From: Oscillospiraceae bacterium
Lineage (GTDB): Bacteria > Bacillota > Clostridia > Oscillospirales > Ruminococcaceae
Direction: 5' to 3'
Assembly (NCBI GenBank): GCA_017468365.1
Contig: JAFUIS010000022.1
Location: 40,392 to 104,391, forward strand
DNA: 64,000 nucleotides
The notes below the pieces were generated by a model. It searched no databases and had not been told where the DNA came from. It was given only the letters and a program-made list of their open reading frames with translations. Numbering within the stretch: the stretch's first letter is position 1; each line of letters starts with the position of its first letter. Shown here piece after piece: positions 26,575 through 37,993 of the stretch. The position numbers and the translations under genes are program-made.

Positions 26575-28524
26575 TTAATTAAGTCCAATATAGAAGTTGA
26601 AAGAGGTGGAACCGGTGTAATCCGGGTTTTCGGGGACCACTGAAACGGTGATGCGGTAGCCGCCGGTTTCGAGTTCGTTTATCATTTTGTTAAAACCGTC
26701 AAAACCTTCGGAAGCAAGTATCGTTTTTGAAATTTCTCTGTCGGCGGTGTCGCCGGTATAAACAAGGGTGAGGCGGACGTTATCGGCGCCAATATTTTCG
26801 CTTGAGGCGACATATTTTATTCCTTCGAAAGTTCCTTTTTGGAAGTTTTCGATCTCATCTTTTCCGTTTATGGTAAAGGTGAGTCTTTCTTTGTCGGCGC
26901 TTTCGGGGTTATCGGTGATTCCGTAGAAGCTCCATTGTTCATCGGTGATGACGAATTCGGTGGGATAGGAAACCTCAAGCTCAAGGGTTCCGGAGAAATT
27001 TTCGGTTTCTCCTTTGGGTTTTTGAGGCGGGTCTTCAAAAGTACCGGACGTTTGCATGGAGGGACGGTCGTTTTCGAAATTGGAGGGCATCCTTCCGTCA
27101 TATTCCTCGGCAAGGCTTTCCATATATTCGAGCCATTCTTTTATATCCTCAGGGATATCTTTTGCGGAATCGAGCCACTCGGAAAAACCGTCGGGCATGC
27201 TCATGAAGTTTTCGTTCATTTCGCCTCTTCCGAAGTTGCCTTCGAAGGGTCTCATTCCGGGCATTATTTCGGTGCCTTCGCCGGAATATTCCTGGAGGAT
27301 ATTATCTACATAGAGTCGGTAGATTTTGTTCTTTTCAAGGTTTTCGCCGGCGAAAACGACGCTCTGGAATTCCCGGGAACTTTCGGCCATCATTCCGTAG
27401 CCGGTTTCGTCAACGAATTCAACAATGCTTCCGCCTTTTCTTACGGAGGAAAATGAAAGCTGGACGCAGGTGGCTTTGCCTTCGGCTTTTACGTTATCGT
27501 TGCGGCTTCCGAATGCCACAAGAGAACCGCCGGTGACAGTGATTCCCATATCGGAATCGATTCCGCCGTCGCCGGTCATTCCGTTGCCGGAGACCATGAG
27601 AGCGCCGCCGTTTATAACGATGCTTCCGTTGGAGTCGATCCCGTCGCCTTCGGCGCCGAAACCTCCGCTTACGGTGATCCCGCCGCCGTTTACGGTAATG
27701 ACGGAAACGCCGTCTTCGTTGGCGTTGATCCCATCGTCATTGGCGGCGATATTGATATTTCCGCCGTTAAAAGTAAGATGCATTTCACTGCCGAGACCTT
27801 CGTTTTCTGCGGTCACATAAAGGTTTCCGTTTCCTTTTTCGCCGCCGGCTATAACAAGGCTCATTTTGGAATAAAGGGCGCCGTCATACTTATGGAGTTT
27901 TTCATCGGTGCCGTCCTGATATATCTTTGCGACATAGGCGCCGTTTATATAGTTGGTGCTTTCGTCGGCGATGATTATTTTTGCGCCGGCTTCGTCGGTT
28001 TTTTCGGCATCGGCACATTCATAGACGTTATAAAAAATGACTGCGGGGGCGATTTCGCAGGTGATATCGGCGCCGTTAAGAATAACGGTGACTTTTGCTT
28101 CGGGATTATTTTTCGCTTCTTCGCCGAGGTCCACCGCGAGCTGACCTTTAAGGGTTCCGCTGATGACATATTCGCCGGGCTTTGTTATGGTGACGAGGGT
28201 ATGTTTTTCTGCTTCGGCTTCGGTATGTTTATCCTCTTCGGTGCCTTCGCCGTAGGGGTTTTTGCTTTCGTAAAAATCGGTATCGTGATAATAGATGATC
28301 TCGCCGCCGATTTTTATTCCTTCGGTTTCTTCGGCGGGTTTTCCGTCAACGGTGATGCTGTTTTCGGAAAGGATTATTTTTGTTGCATCATCGGAAACCT
28401 TTTCGGTATTATCTTCAATTTCGGGAATTTTGGGATTCTCTCTGTCGGCAGGTTCGTTTACTCCGCAGGAAGCAAAAGCGAGCACGAGCACGAAAATCAT
28501 GAGCATAGACAGAAATTTCTTCAT
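26575..28524 (-). CDS. Carbohydrate-binding-domain lipoprotein (DUF4353-like)
   Basis: 649 residues, surface lipoprotein with signal peptide MKKFLSMLMIFVLVLAFASCG (lipobox FASC). Residues ~85-400 form a right-handed parallel beta-helix-like domain of the DUF4353 carbohydrate-binding family: VTITKPGEYVISGTLKGQ, VILNGADI, then repeated Gly/Asn-rich turns such as NGGGITVSGGFGAEGDGIDSNGSI. The C-terminal third (after ~500) is a separate beta-rich region. ATG at 28524 follows GGAGGATG. Relatives occur in polysaccharide-associated surface proteins; the ligand here is unknown. No sugar-degrading gene is adjacent. Confidence 0.85.
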   Translation of the reverse strand: MKKFLSMLMIFVLVLAFASCGVNEPADRENPKIPEIEDNTEKVSDDATKIILSENSITVDGKPAEETEGIKIGGEIIYYHDTDFYESKNPYGEGTEEDKHTEAEAEKHTLVTITKPGEYVISGTLKGQLAVDLGEEAKNNPEAKVTVILNGADITCEIAPAVIFYNVYECADAEKTDEAGAKIIIADESTNYINGAYVAKIYQDGTDEKLHKYDGALYSKMSLVIAGGEKGNGNLYVTAENEGLGSEMHLTFNGGNINIAANDDGINANEDGVSVITVNGGGITVSGGFGAEGDGIDSNGSIVINGGALMVSGNGMTGDGGIDSDMGITVTGGSLVAFGSRNDNVKAEGKATCVQLSFSSVRKGGSIVEFVDETGYGMMAESSREFQSVVFAGENLEKNKIYRLYVDNILQEYSGEGTEIMPGMRPFEGNFGRGEMNENFMSMPDGFSEWLDSAKDIPEDIKEWLEYMESLAEEYDGRMPSNFENDRPSMQTSGTFEDPPQKPKGETENFSGTLELEVSYPTEFVITDEQWSFYGITDNPESADKERLTFTINGKDEIENFQKGTFEGIKYVASSENIGADNVRLTLVYTGDTADREISKTILASEGFDGFNKMINELETGGYRITVSVVPENPDYTGSTSFNFYIGLN

Positions 28525-28621
28525 TAAACATCCTCCTTCCGGACATTTTTTCACATTTTTATTTTACCCCTCAATTTCCGTTCTGTCTTTAATAAATTGT
28601 AAATTATAATAAAACTTTTTT

Positions 28622-28653
28622 AAAAAAAGAGCACCGAAAAACGGTGCTCTTTT
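28622..28653 (-). terminator. Terminator of the ATP synthase operon
   Basis: Stem AAGAGCACCG/CGGTGCTCTT with a five-base loop and a T7 tract on the minus strand, 14 bases after the atpD stop. Confidence 0.88.
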
Positions 28654-28666
28654 AACTGTTTTGCAA

Positions 28667-30507
<1,841 letters not shown>

Positions 30508-30521
30508 CGTAACAGACCTCC

Positions 30522-31445
30522 TTAACCGATAGCGTTGGCGCCGCTTACGATTTCGGTGATCTCCTGGGTGATGGCACCCTGTCTTGCGCGGTTATAGGCA
30601 AGGCTGAGATCGGCGATGATTTCGTCGGCGTTGTCTGTTGCGTTTTCCATGGCCATTCTTCGGCTGGCAAGTTCGCCTGCGGCACTTTCGAGAAGTGCGC
30701 CGTAGACCGCATTGTCAACGTAGGAAGGAATGAGAGTGTTTGCAAGATAAGCGGCGCTGGGTTCGAAAATCATATTCTTTGCCTGCGCGTTTCCGAAAAA
30801 TCCGCTTTCGGGTCTGTATTCGCCGGTGGCGGTTTCGGTATCTATCTCGTCGGCTTTGGTTTCCATTTCTTCCCTTGAAAGCGGCATGAGTTTTATCATG
30901 GTGGGCTTTTGGGAAATTACGGAAACGAAGCGGTTATACATGATATAGACATTGCCGACTTTTCCGTCGAGGAAAAGGGTGGTTGCGGCTTTTCCGATTC
31001 GGTTTGCTACGGCAAGGTTTGCCTCGTCGCTTTCACCGATATAGGAACCGAGGATCTCGTAATTTCTGCGTTTGAAATAATCGAGTCCTTTTGCTCCGGA
31101 AACCATTACAGCACATTCTTCGCTTTGTTTCATCGCTTCGGCGGTGAACTTGAGAAGGCCGGAGTTGAAACCGCCCGCAAGACCTTTATCGCTGGTAACA
31201 ACGATATAAAGATCTTTTTTGCAGCCGTTTTCTTTAAAGAACGCGTTGGGTTCTTCCCTTTCAAGGGCGCCGGCGATCATATGCATGGTCTCTATCACAT
31301 AGTTGGTATAGGCTCTTCTTGCGTCAGCCTTCATTCTTGCGTTACGAAGCTTTGCGCTTGCAACAAGCTGCATGGCGTGAGTGATCTGTTTTGTGGAAGT
31401 GACACTTTTTATGCGTCGTTTGATATCACGCATTGAGTCAGCCAT
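30522..31445 (-). CDS. atpG: ATP synthase F1 gamma subunit
   Basis: 307 residues, slightly longer than the usual 285-290. Rotor shaft of F1: N-terminal helix DIKRRIKSVTSTKQITHAMQLVASAKLRNA and C-terminal helix ENATDNADEIIADLSLAYNRARQGAITQEITEIVSGANA are the paired coiled coil; TSDKGLAGGFNSG is the conserved start of the globular domain. It follows atpA by 15 bases. Confidence 0.96.
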   Translation of the reverse strand: MADSMRDIKRRIKSVTSTKQITHAMQLVASAKLRNARMKADARRAYTNYVIETMHMIAGALEREEPNAFFKENGCKKDLYIVVTSDKGLAGGFNSGLLKFTAEAMKQSEECAVMVSGAKGLDYFKRRNYEILGSYIGESDEANLAVANRIGKAATTLFLDGKVGNVYIMYNRFVSVISQKPTMIKLMPLSREEMETKADEIDTETATGEYRPESGFFGNAQAKNMIFEPSAAYLANTLIPSYVDNAVYGALLESAAGELASRRMAMENATDNADEIIADLSLAYNRARQGAITQEITEIVSGANAIG

Positions 31446-31460
31446 AAATACACCTCTGCA

Positions 31461-32972
31461 TTACTTGTTTTCTTCAGCTTTGAAGGTTGCCTTGAATTCT
31501 TCGACGACTGCGGCAACTTTTGCCTGCATTTCTTTATCGAAGTTTTTGGTGGTCTTGATCTCCTGAAGGAGTTCGGGATAACGGTATCTTGCGAATTCGA
31601 TAAGCTCTTTTTCGAAGCGCTTGATATCTTCGACAGCGATATCGTTGGTGTGGTTATCGGAAACCGCGAAGATGATGAGGACCTGGTCTTCGACTCTCAT
31701 GGGAGCGTACTGGTCCTGTTTGAGGATCTCGACGATGCGTTTGCCTTTTTCGAGCTGGGCCTTGGTTTCTTTATCAAGGTCGGCACCGAACTGTGCGAAA
31801 GAAGCAAGTTCACGGTACTGGGCATATTCGATACGAAGAGGTCCTGCGATCTTCTTCATGGATTTGATCTGGGCGGAACCGCCGACTCGGGAAACGGAGA
31901 TACCCGGGTTAACCGCAGGACGTACGCCCTGGTTGAAGAGGTCGGTTTCGAGGAAGATCTGGCCGTCGGTAATGGAAATTACGTTGGTCGGGATATAGGC
32001 GGAAATGTCGCCTGCCTGGGTCTCGATGATAGGCAGAGCGGTGATAGAGCCGCCTTTTTCAAGTTTTGCCGCTCTTTCAAGAAGGCGGGAGTGGAGATAG
32101 AAAACGTCGCCGGGATATGCTTCACGGCCCGGTGCACGTTTGAGAAGCAGCGCCATGGAACGGTATGCAACTGCATGTTTGGAAAGGTCGTCGTAAACGA
32201 TGAGAACGTCTTTTCCCTGGTCCATGAAATATTCTGCGATTGCAACGCCGGAATAAGGTGCAAGATACTGAAGCGGTGCTTTTTCGGAAGCGGTGGAAGC
32301 AACAACGATGCTGTAATCCATTGCGCCGGCTTCGGTGAGTTTCTGTACCATCTGGGCAACGGTGGAAGCTTTCTGGCCGATGGCTACGTAGATACAGATA
32401 ACGTCTTCGCCTTTCTGGTTGATGATGGTATCGATCGCGAGAGCGGTTTTACCGGTCTGACGGTCGCCGATGATGAGTTCGCGCTGGCCGCGGCCGATGG
32501 GAATAAGGCTGTCGACTGCTTTATAACCGGTCTGGAGCGGGCTGTCAACGGATTTTCTTTCGATAACGCCGTGAGCTTTTTTCTCAACCTGGCGGTATTC
32601 TTCGGTAAGTATCGGGCCTTTGCCGTCGATGGGCTGGCCAAGGGCGTTCACTACTCGACCGATCATGGCTTCGCCGACCGGAACGGAAACGATTTTTCCG
32701 GTGCAGCGAACTTTATCTCCTTCGACGATATTGCTGTCATCGCCAAGAAGTACGCAGCCGATGTTGTTCTCTTCAAGGTTCTGGACCATGCCGTAAACCT
32801 CGCCGGGGAATTCAATCAGCTCGCCTGCCATTGCGTTGTCAAGTCCATGAACCCTTGCGATACCGTCGCCTATCTGAACTACAGTTCCGAACTGGGTAGT
32901 TTCAAGGCGGCCTTCATAATTTCTGATCTGTTCTTTGATCAGTTTGTTAATTTCATCGGGTCTGAGATTCAT
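31461..32972 (-). CDS. atpA: ATP synthase F1 alpha subunit
   Basis: 503 residues, non-catalytic alpha subunit. Seen: [14 protein letters not shown] (Walker A, about 170-178), [17 protein letters not shown], and the [19 protein letters not shown] signature with the arginine finger. Full length and conserved. Preceded by atpH with an 18-base gap. Confidence 0.98.
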   Translation of the reverse strand: MNLRPDEINKLIKEQIRNYEGRLETTQFGTVVQIGDGIARVHGLDNAMAGELIEFPGEVYGMVQNLEENNIGCVLLGDDSNIVEGDKVRCTGKIVSVPVGEAMIGRVVNALGQPIDGKGPILTEEYRQVEKKAHGVIERKSVDSPLQTGYKAVDSLIPIGRGQRELIIGDRQTGKTALAIDTIINQKGEDVICIYVAIGQKASTVAQMVQKLTEAGAMDYSIVVASTASEKAPLQYLAPYSGVAIAEYFMDQGKDVLIVYDDLSKHAVAYRSMALLLKRAPGREAYPGDVFYLHSRLLERAAKLEKGGSITALPIIETQAGDISAYIPTNVISITDGQIFLETDLFNQGVRPAVNPGISVSRVGGSAQIKSMKKIAGPLRIEYAQYRELASFAQFGADLDKETKAQLEKGKRIVEILKQDQYAPMRVEDQVLIIFAVSDNHTNDIAVEDIKRFEKELIEFARYRYPELLQEIKTTKNFDKEMQAKVAAVVEEFKATFKAEENK

Positions 32973-32990
32973 TAACTTTTCATGCCCCTT

Positions 32991-33530
32991 TTATGATATT
33001 TGAATAGTTTTCAGTTGTTTTTTAAGACCTTCGAATTTGGCTTTTACGGAAGCGTCGAGCATTTCGTTGCCGACGTAAAGGACCATTCCGCCGATTATCG
33101 AAGGATCCACAGAGGTTTTGAGCACGATCGTTTTGCCGTATTTTTCGCCGAGTTCCTTTTTGACCTGTTCGATCTGGTCCTCGGTCATTTCAATGGCTGT
33201 GACGGCTTCTGCCTCGAGGATGTTTTTCTTTTCTTTATATCCGCGTTCGAAATCAAGGAACATATCCATGACTTCGTCCATGCGGTTTCTGTCGATAAGA
33301 GTCATAAAGAAGCTTATCAGATAGGTGTTTCCGCCTTCGAGGATTTTGGAAACGGTCGCTCTGAGTTCTTCGGAAGAGAGGATCTTTTCGGTCATGAGTC
33401 TTTCGAACTGTTTGTCTTCTTTCATCTGTGCATAAAACAGTTTGAACTGCTCATAGACTTCCTCTTCGCATTTTTCTTCAAATGCGATATCCAGAAGTGC
33501 TTCTGCGTATCTTCTGACCGCAAGGCTCAT
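32991..33530 (-). CDS. atpH: ATP synthase F1 delta subunit
   Basis: 179 residues, peripheral-stalk subunit joining F1 to the b subunit. Seen: the N-terminal six-helix domain start RRYAEALLDIAFEEK and the C-terminal IEQVKKELGEKYGKTIVLKTSVDPSIIGGMVL region, diagnostic of the family. The start lies four bases after the atpF stop. Confidence 0.94.
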   Translation of the reverse strand: MSLAVRRYAEALLDIAFEEKCEEEVYEQFKLFYAQMKEDKQFERLMTEKILSSEELRATVSKILEGGNTYLISFFMTLIDRNRMDEVMDMFLDFERGYKEKKNILEAEAVTAIEMTEDQIEQVKKELGEKYGKTIVLKTSVDPSIIGGMVLYVGNEMLDASVKAKFEGLKKQLKTIQIS

Positions 33531-33534
33531 AAGC

Positions 33535-34041
33535 TTACACCTCCTTGATCATGGAGATGGATTCACTGATAAGCTGGGCATGATCCTCTTTGGTAAAGGA
33601 TTTTCCCGAAATTTTTTCTGCGGCGTCGATGGTCATATCGACGATGGAATCACGCAGTTCTTTTTCAGCCTGCGTGCGCTCTCTGTCAATCTCTTTTCTG
33701 GCATTGGTTATGATGGTTTCGGCCTGTTCGCGCGCTTCGGCAACGATTTTTTCCTTCATCATTTCGCCGTCTTCGGTGGCGGAATGGATGATGGCGGCTT
33801 TTTCATCATTAGCACCCTTCATCATCTCGGCGTATTCGCTTTCGAGTTTTTCGGCGTTTTCTTTTGCTTCGGTTGCTGCAGCAAGGTCTTTTTCGATGAC
33901 CTCCTGGCGTTTTTCAAGCATTGCCTTTATTTTATCGGCAAAGAAAACTTTTACTACAACGAAAAACGCAAGAAAGGTTGCGCCCTGAATGATAACCTGC
34001 CTTATGAGACTGGCATCGATTTTTATAAGCCAGCTATCCAT
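33535..34041 (-). CDS. atpF: ATP synthase Fo b subunit
   Basis: 168 residues: one N-terminal membrane helix (about 13-33, VIIQGATFLAFFVVVKVFFADKI) followed by a long charged coiled coil rich in Glu, Lys and Ala, forming the peripheral stalk. Only one b-type gene is present, so the stalk is probably a b2 homodimer. Confidence 0.95.
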   Translation of the reverse strand: MDSWLIKIDASLIRQVIIQGATFLAFFVVVKVFFADKIKAMLEKRQEVIEKDLAAATEAKENAEKLESEYAEMMKGANDEKAAIIHSATEDGEMMKEKIVAEAREQAETIITNARKEIDRERTQAEKELRDSIVDMTIDAAEKISGKSFTKEDHAQLISESISMIKEV

Positions 34042-34076
34042 ATTGTTACCAATCTTTCTGTAGATTTTTTAATTGA

Positions 34077-34367
<291 letters not shown>

Positions 34368-34461
34368 TTATTTAACACAAGTTTAAAATTGTTTTTGACC
34401 GTTTTTTCAAAACGCGGGAATTTCCGCGGCGGTCGTTTTTTTCTTTTTAAGAAAATGCATT

Positions 34462-35280
34462 TTACGGTGAAATGAAGATCATAGAAAGCAGACAGAAGAT
34501 GTAAGTCTGGAGACATCCGCTGAAGATATCGAAATATCCGTGGACGAATATCATTGCAAAAAGCGGCAGACAGCAGATAACTGCAAGGCCGATCGCCAGC
34601 TTTTTCTTCGTTTTGTCGAGAGTTTTGATCTTTTTGTACTGTTTGGTGAGAAGCACCGCACAGAGAATTACGGAACCGAGCGCGATCCAAACAGGCATTA
34701 CATTGGAGCCTATGAGCATCGAATAGATAAGCGTACCGATGATAAGACCGCCCAAAAGGTTACCGAACATACGAAGGGTAAGAGAAATTGGGTTTGCAAT
34801 CTCGCTGATGATATTCATCGGAAGCATGATCGGGATCATGAATTTGACCGGTCCGAGGAAGCCTTTGAGATATTCCTTGATTCCGTTGACCTTGATATGA
34901 TAATACTGGGAGATAACGCAGGTCATAAGTGCAAGAGCAAACGGAGTCGCAATGTCAGCCGTAGGCGGACGGATAACACCGAGTCCCCAGACGCCGCTGA
35001 GGTTCGCAGTAAGGATAAATGCGAAAAGCGCGGTGAAATAAGGAATAAAAGCTTTTGTATTGGGTCCTATGTTAGACTCCACAAGGTTTCCGACAAGACC
35101 GTAGATGGTTTCGGCAACGATTTGTTTTTTACTTGTAGGTCTTACTTTGAGACCGCTTCCAAGCCAGATGAATACGACGGAAAGGACGGCGAGAATAAGC
35201 CAGGTCCACACCATTGTATTCGTGATATCAAATCCAAAAATCGAAAATCCGCTCGTTATTTCCGGGATTGATACGTTCAT
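34462..35280 (-). CDS. atpB: ATP synthase Fo a subunit
   Basis: 272 residues, stator channel subunit with about six membrane helices. The essential arginine is R170 in NPISLTLRMFGNLLGG; the following NLLGG and a late GYFDIFSGCLQTYIFCLL helix are typical. It provides the half-channels through which ions reach the c ring. The gap to atpE is 121 bases, longer than elsewhere in the operon, and AT-rich with no clear terminator. Confidence 0.95.
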   Translation of the reverse strand: MNVSIPEITSGFSIFGFDITNTMVWTWLILAVLSVVFIWLGSGLKVRPTSKKQIVAETIYGLVGNLVESNIGPNTKAFIPYFTALFAFILTANLSGVWGLGVIRPPTADIATPFALALMTCVISQYYHIKVNGIKEYLKGFLGPVKFMIPIMLPMNIISEIANPISLTLRMFGNLLGGLIIGTLIYSMLIGSNVMPVWIALGSVILCAVLLTKQYKKIKTLDKTKKKLAIGLAVICCLPLFAMIFVHGYFDIFSGCLQTYIFCLLSMIFISP

Positions 35281-35281
35281 C

Positions 35282-35710
35282 CTATACCTCCTTTCCGGTT
35301 TTTCTTTGGATTATCCAATCGGCGAAAGCAAGAACGTAAATTCCGTAAGGAATGCTCAGCAGGCCGAGAATACATCCTATTATACCAACATCCGGGTTTT
35401 GGATCGCCACGAAAAGCGTCACACCCCTGATGATAAGGCGCACCATATAATTTGAAACGGTTATTCCGCTTGGGTTGGAACTTTTAAGACTTTTTCCGAT
35501 GGTCAATTCGTGCTGGCGGAAAAGAAGCTGGGCAACAGCTCCGCCGAGCAAAAGACCTTTGAGCGTCGGAAAGAAACCTCCAAACAGAAGAGAACCGAGA
35601 GCAACGAGCACGCAAAGACCCACCGCCGCAAAACGGACGTTTTTTGCGGTTATGATGCTCTCTCGTTCTTCATCATAATCATTTATCATCCTCTGAATGA
35701 ACTTCGACAT
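35282..35710 (-). CDS. atpI: ATP synthase subunit I
   Basis: 142 residues, four hydrophobic helices (FAAVGLCVLVALGSLLFGGFF first), matching the AtpI/subunit I family that helps assemble the c ring or import cofactor ions. ATG at 35710 has GAGGAAAA upstream and overlaps the 3' end of the preceding gene by 32 bases. It directly precedes atpB, the normal position. Confidence 0.82.
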   Translation of the reverse strand: MSKFIQRMINDYDEERESIITAKNVRFAAVGLCVLVALGSLLFGGFFPTLKGLLLGGAVAQLLFRQHELTIGKSLKSSNPSGITVSNYMVRLIIRGVTLFVAIQNPDVGIIGCILGLLSIPYGIYVLAFADWIIQRKTGKEV

Positions 35711-35960
35711 CTTTTTCCTCTTTTTTGAGCCACACATCTTTTATGAGCTGGTAGCTTCCTTTATATGCGGAATAGATTCCGCAGATTATTCCGGCAGCGG
35801 TAAACCAATAGCCGCCGCTTCCGTATTTTCCGTCAAGCCACATTCCGACAGAAAGAAGAAGGAGTATGGGGCACACGGCGCTGAGCGAAACCTGGAGCAC
35901 CATTGAGGCGGCTTTTATCACGTCGCGGCGTTCTTTTGCTTCCTGCTCTTTTGATTTCAC
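35679..35960 (-). CDS. AtpZ/AtpI-like two-helix membrane protein
   Basis: 93 residues with a charged N terminus and two membrane helices (MVLQVSLSAVCPILLLLSVGMWLDGKYG and YWFTAAGIICGIYSAYKGSY), the layout of the AtpZ/putative F0F1 subunit family (AtpI-related), linked in other bacteria to ion uptake for synthase assembly. A charged tail follows. It overlaps the genes on both sides, by four bases upstream and 32 downstream, so it is firmly part of the operon. Confidence 0.78.
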   Translation of the reverse strand: MKSKEQEAKERRDVIKAASMVLQVSLSAVCPILLLLSVGMWLDGKYGSGGYWFTAAGIICGIYSAYKGSYQLIKDVWLKKEEKDVEVHSEDDK

Positions 35961-36301
35961 CGGTCATCACCTTCTTCTTCAAAAAGTCCGGCTTCGGAAA
36001 GGATCTTTTCTTTTTCATCTTCGGAAAGTCCAAAAAAACTTTCTTCGAAGGTTTCGGGAAATTCGGTTTTTTCGGTTTCGAAAAAATCTTCTTCCGGCAG
36101 CTCGTATTCCGCATTTTCCGGTTCTCTTCTCTTTCCTTCTTCGTTCCAGAAGACCCGGGGATCTTCTTTTTCGGCAATGGTCGGAGAATAGGAACTTTGG
36201 CTTTCCGCAGAATTGATGAAACGGATCGCAAACCTTTTTACGATGCTGCTGAGCAACAAAAAAACGCACAGAAAAAGAAGAACTATCCAGATTTTATCCA
36301 T
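35957..36301 (-). CDS. Small membrane-anchored acidic protein heading the ATP synthase operon
   Basis: 114 residues, no recognised family. One N-terminal membrane helix (MDKIWIVLLFLCVFLLLSSIVKRFAI) with no lipobox, then ~90 residues rich in Glu, Phe and Pro with repeated FFE/F-acidic motifs (EEDFFETEKTEFPETFEESFFGL). ATG at 36301 is chosen over an in-frame start 17 codons upstream, which would fall near the promoter; AGGAAGG lies 12 bases before it. The stop overlaps the next start by four bases. Its place as first gene suggests a role in assembly or regulation of the synthase, but this is only context. Confidence 0.7.
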   Translation of the reverse strand: MDKIWIVLLFLCVFLLLSSIVKRFAIRFINSAESQSSYSPTIAEKEDPRVFWNEEGKRREPENAEYELPEEDFFETEKTEFPETFEESFFGLSEDEKEKILSEAGLFEEEGDDR

Positions 36302-36352
36302 TGAACAACTGCCTTCCTTTCCGCGCGTTTTATATTGTATTGTACAAAGCAT

Positions 36353-36381
36353 ATAATATCACAAATGAATATTGTTGTAAA
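36353..36381 (-). promoter_or_regulatory. Candidate promoter of the ATP synthase operon
   Basis: Minus strand: TTTACA (36381-36376), 17-base spacer, TATTAT (36358-36353). The region is AT-rich and other pairings are possible. Confidence 0.45.
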
Positions 36382-36483
36382 CAAAAATTTGTTATAAAAT
36401 TAACGAAATTTTATAAGTTTAGTTTCTACAAATTATACTAATTTATCGGCGGGATATTGTAAAGTCAAGTTTTGTTAATATTC

Positions 36484-36512
36484 TTGAATAGCTTTTGCGG
36501 CTGTGGTATAGT
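36484..36512 (+). promoter_or_regulatory. Promoter of the radical SAM gene
   Basis: -35 TTGAAT (36484-36489), 17-base spacer, -10 TATAGT (36507-36512). Transcription from here rules out starts upstream of about 36519 for the gene that follows. Confidence 0.65.
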
Positions 36513-36545
36513 TTAGCATGGAATAAAATGAAAGGCGGTGAAAGG

Positions 36546-37442
36546 TTGGAACTTTCGGAAAAATGCGAACTTTGTCCGCGAAGATGCGGTGCCGACAGAA
36601 AAAACGGTGCTTTTGGATTTTGCGGCGGCGGAAAAGAACTTAAAATCGCAAGGGCCGCCCTTCATTTTTGGGAAGAACCGTGTATTTCCGGCGAAAGCGG
36701 TTCCGGAACTGTGTTTTTTTCCGGCTGCACCATGCGGTGCATTTTTTGTCAGAACAGGGAGATAAGCCGCGGAGAAGCGGGAAAATTTGTTTCGGTCGAA
36801 AGGCTTGGCGAGATTTTTCTTGAACTTCAGGAAAAAGGCGCGAACAACATAAACCTTGTCACCCCTATGCACTATGCTCCGCAGATAGTTTCGGCTATCG
36901 GCATTGCGAGAAAAAACGGTCTTTCGCTTCCGATAGTATGGAACACCGGCGGCTGGGAACTTTCGGAAAAGGTCGCCGTGGTGAAGGACTACGCGGACAT
37001 ATGGCTTACGGACTTCAAATATTTTGATAATAATTTGGCAGAAAAATTTTCTTTTGCAAAGAATTATTTTGAAAATGCCTCCGCGGCACTTGAACAGATG
37101 GTGAGACAGACCGGAAAAGCTGTTTTTGATGATGACGGTATGATGAAAAAAGGCGTTATCGTTCGCCACCTTATGCTTCCGGGACATCTTGACGACACAA
37201 AAAACGTTCTTCGCTATCTTTACGAAACCTATGGCGACGATATCTGGATAAGCATTATGAACCAATACACCCCTCTTTGTTCCGACGAAAGATATCCGGA
37301 ACTTTTACGCACCGTTTCGGAAGAGGAATATGACGAGGCGGTCGATTTTGCCTGTGAGCTGGGGATTGAAAATGCGTTTGTCCAGGAGGGAGGAACAGTG
37401 GGCGAAAGCTTTATTCCCCCTTTCGACCTTGAAGGAGTATAA
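36546..37442 (+). CDS. Radical SAM protein, PflA-like
   Basis: 298 residues. The cluster motif is CTMRCIFC (CxxxCxxC) preceded by GTVFFSG; an N-terminal CELCPRRC...GFCG cysteine set probably holds a further metal centre or fold. NLVTPMHYAPQI, WNTGGWE and LPGHLDDTKNVLRYL are typical of the putative pyruvate-formate-lyase-activating-enzyme group whose targets are unknown. Start TTG at 36546 is chosen because AAAGGCGGTGA, nearly a perfect anti-Shine-Dalgarno match, ends five bases before it; ATG at 36528 lies inside that site. No glycyl radical enzyme is adjacent. Confidence 0.85.
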   Translation: MELSEKCELCPRRCGADRKNGAFGFCGGGKELKIARAALHFWEEPCISGESGSGTVFFSGCTMRCIFCQNREISRGEAGKFVSVERLGEIFLELQEKGANNINLVTPMHYAPQIVSAIGIARKNGLSLPIVWNTGGWELSEKVAVVKDYADIWLTDFKYFDNNLAEKFSFAKNYFENASAALEQMVRQTGKAVFDDDGMMKKGVIVRHLMLPGHLDDTKNVLRYLYETYGDDIWISIMNQYTPLCSDERYPELLRTVSEEEYDEAVDFACELGIENAFVQEGGTVGESFIPPFDLEGV

Positions 37443-37446
37443 TAAT

Positions 37447-37498
37447 AAAACACCCCGAATGCAAAAAAGCTATTGCAATTTTGTGTTCGGGGTGTTAT
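37447..37498 (+). terminator. Hairpin between the radical SAM and ACT-domain genes
   Basis: Stem AACACCCCGAA/TTCGGGGTGTT around a ~27-base internal region with further A/T pairing. No strong T-run follows, so it may be a weak terminator or a leader element of the hom operon. Confidence 0.5.
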
Positions 37499-37543
37499 AT
37501 TTGTATCTGTACGAAAAACAATCGTTTTTAAGGAGCGGACATC

Positions 37544-37990
37544 ATGAACGAAAATCCCGTTAGAATAATCGTTGACGCAAACCTTCTTCCGGAGGTTCTT
37601 TTGAAAGTTATTGAGGCAAAAAAACTTCTTTCGCAGGGAAAGGCAAAGAATTCTTCCGAAGCCGCAAGGCTTGCGGGCATAAGCCGCAGCGCTTTTTACA
37701 AATATAAGGACGGTGTTTCGGTTTATAACGACGAAACCCGCGAAAAGATAGTCAACTATTATATGACACTTATGGACAAGCCGGGAATCCTTTCGAACGT
37801 GCTTTCGGTGCTTTCAAAATACGGCGCCAACGTTCTTACTCTTAACCAGAACATTCCGATAGACGGCGCCGCACCCTGCACCATTTCTTTTTCCACCGGA
37901 AATTTAAAATGCGACGGACACACTCTTCGCGAAGCCATTCGCGCCATTGACGGAGTTATCACCTGCCGCAATCTTAAGGAGCATAAATAA
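37544..37990 (+). CDS. ACT-domain protein, PheB/UPF0735 family
   Basis: 148 residues: an N-terminal helical region resembling a small HTH (SSEAARLAGISRSAFYKYKDGV, about 42-65) and a C-terminal ACT domain (about 70-145; TLMDKPGILSNVLSVLSKYGANVLTLNQ). Proteins of this type commonly sit directly before hom in Bacillota and are presumed amino-acid sensors or regulators. The stop is followed three bases later by the hom start, so the genes are coupled. Confidence 0.88.
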   Translation: MNENPVRIIVDANLLPEVLLKVIEAKKLLSQGKAKNSSEAARLAGISRSAFYKYKDGVSVYNDETREKIVNYYMTLMDKPGILSNVLSVLSKYGANVLTLNQNIPIDGAAPCTISFSTGNLKCDGHTLREAIRAIDGVITCRNLKEHK

Positions 37991-37993
37991 GCC

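Noticed and set aside
36495-36545. A longer N terminus for the radical SAM protein starting at 36495
   Set aside because: It lies within and ahead of the TTGAAT-17-TATAGT promoter, and the near-perfect ribosome binding site points to TTG at 36546.
37447-37498. A lysine (L-box) riboswitch or threonine attenuator before the aspartate-pathway operon
   Set aside because: The element is a single ~50-base hairpin without the L-box conserved helices, and no short Thr/Ile-rich leader peptide is visible.
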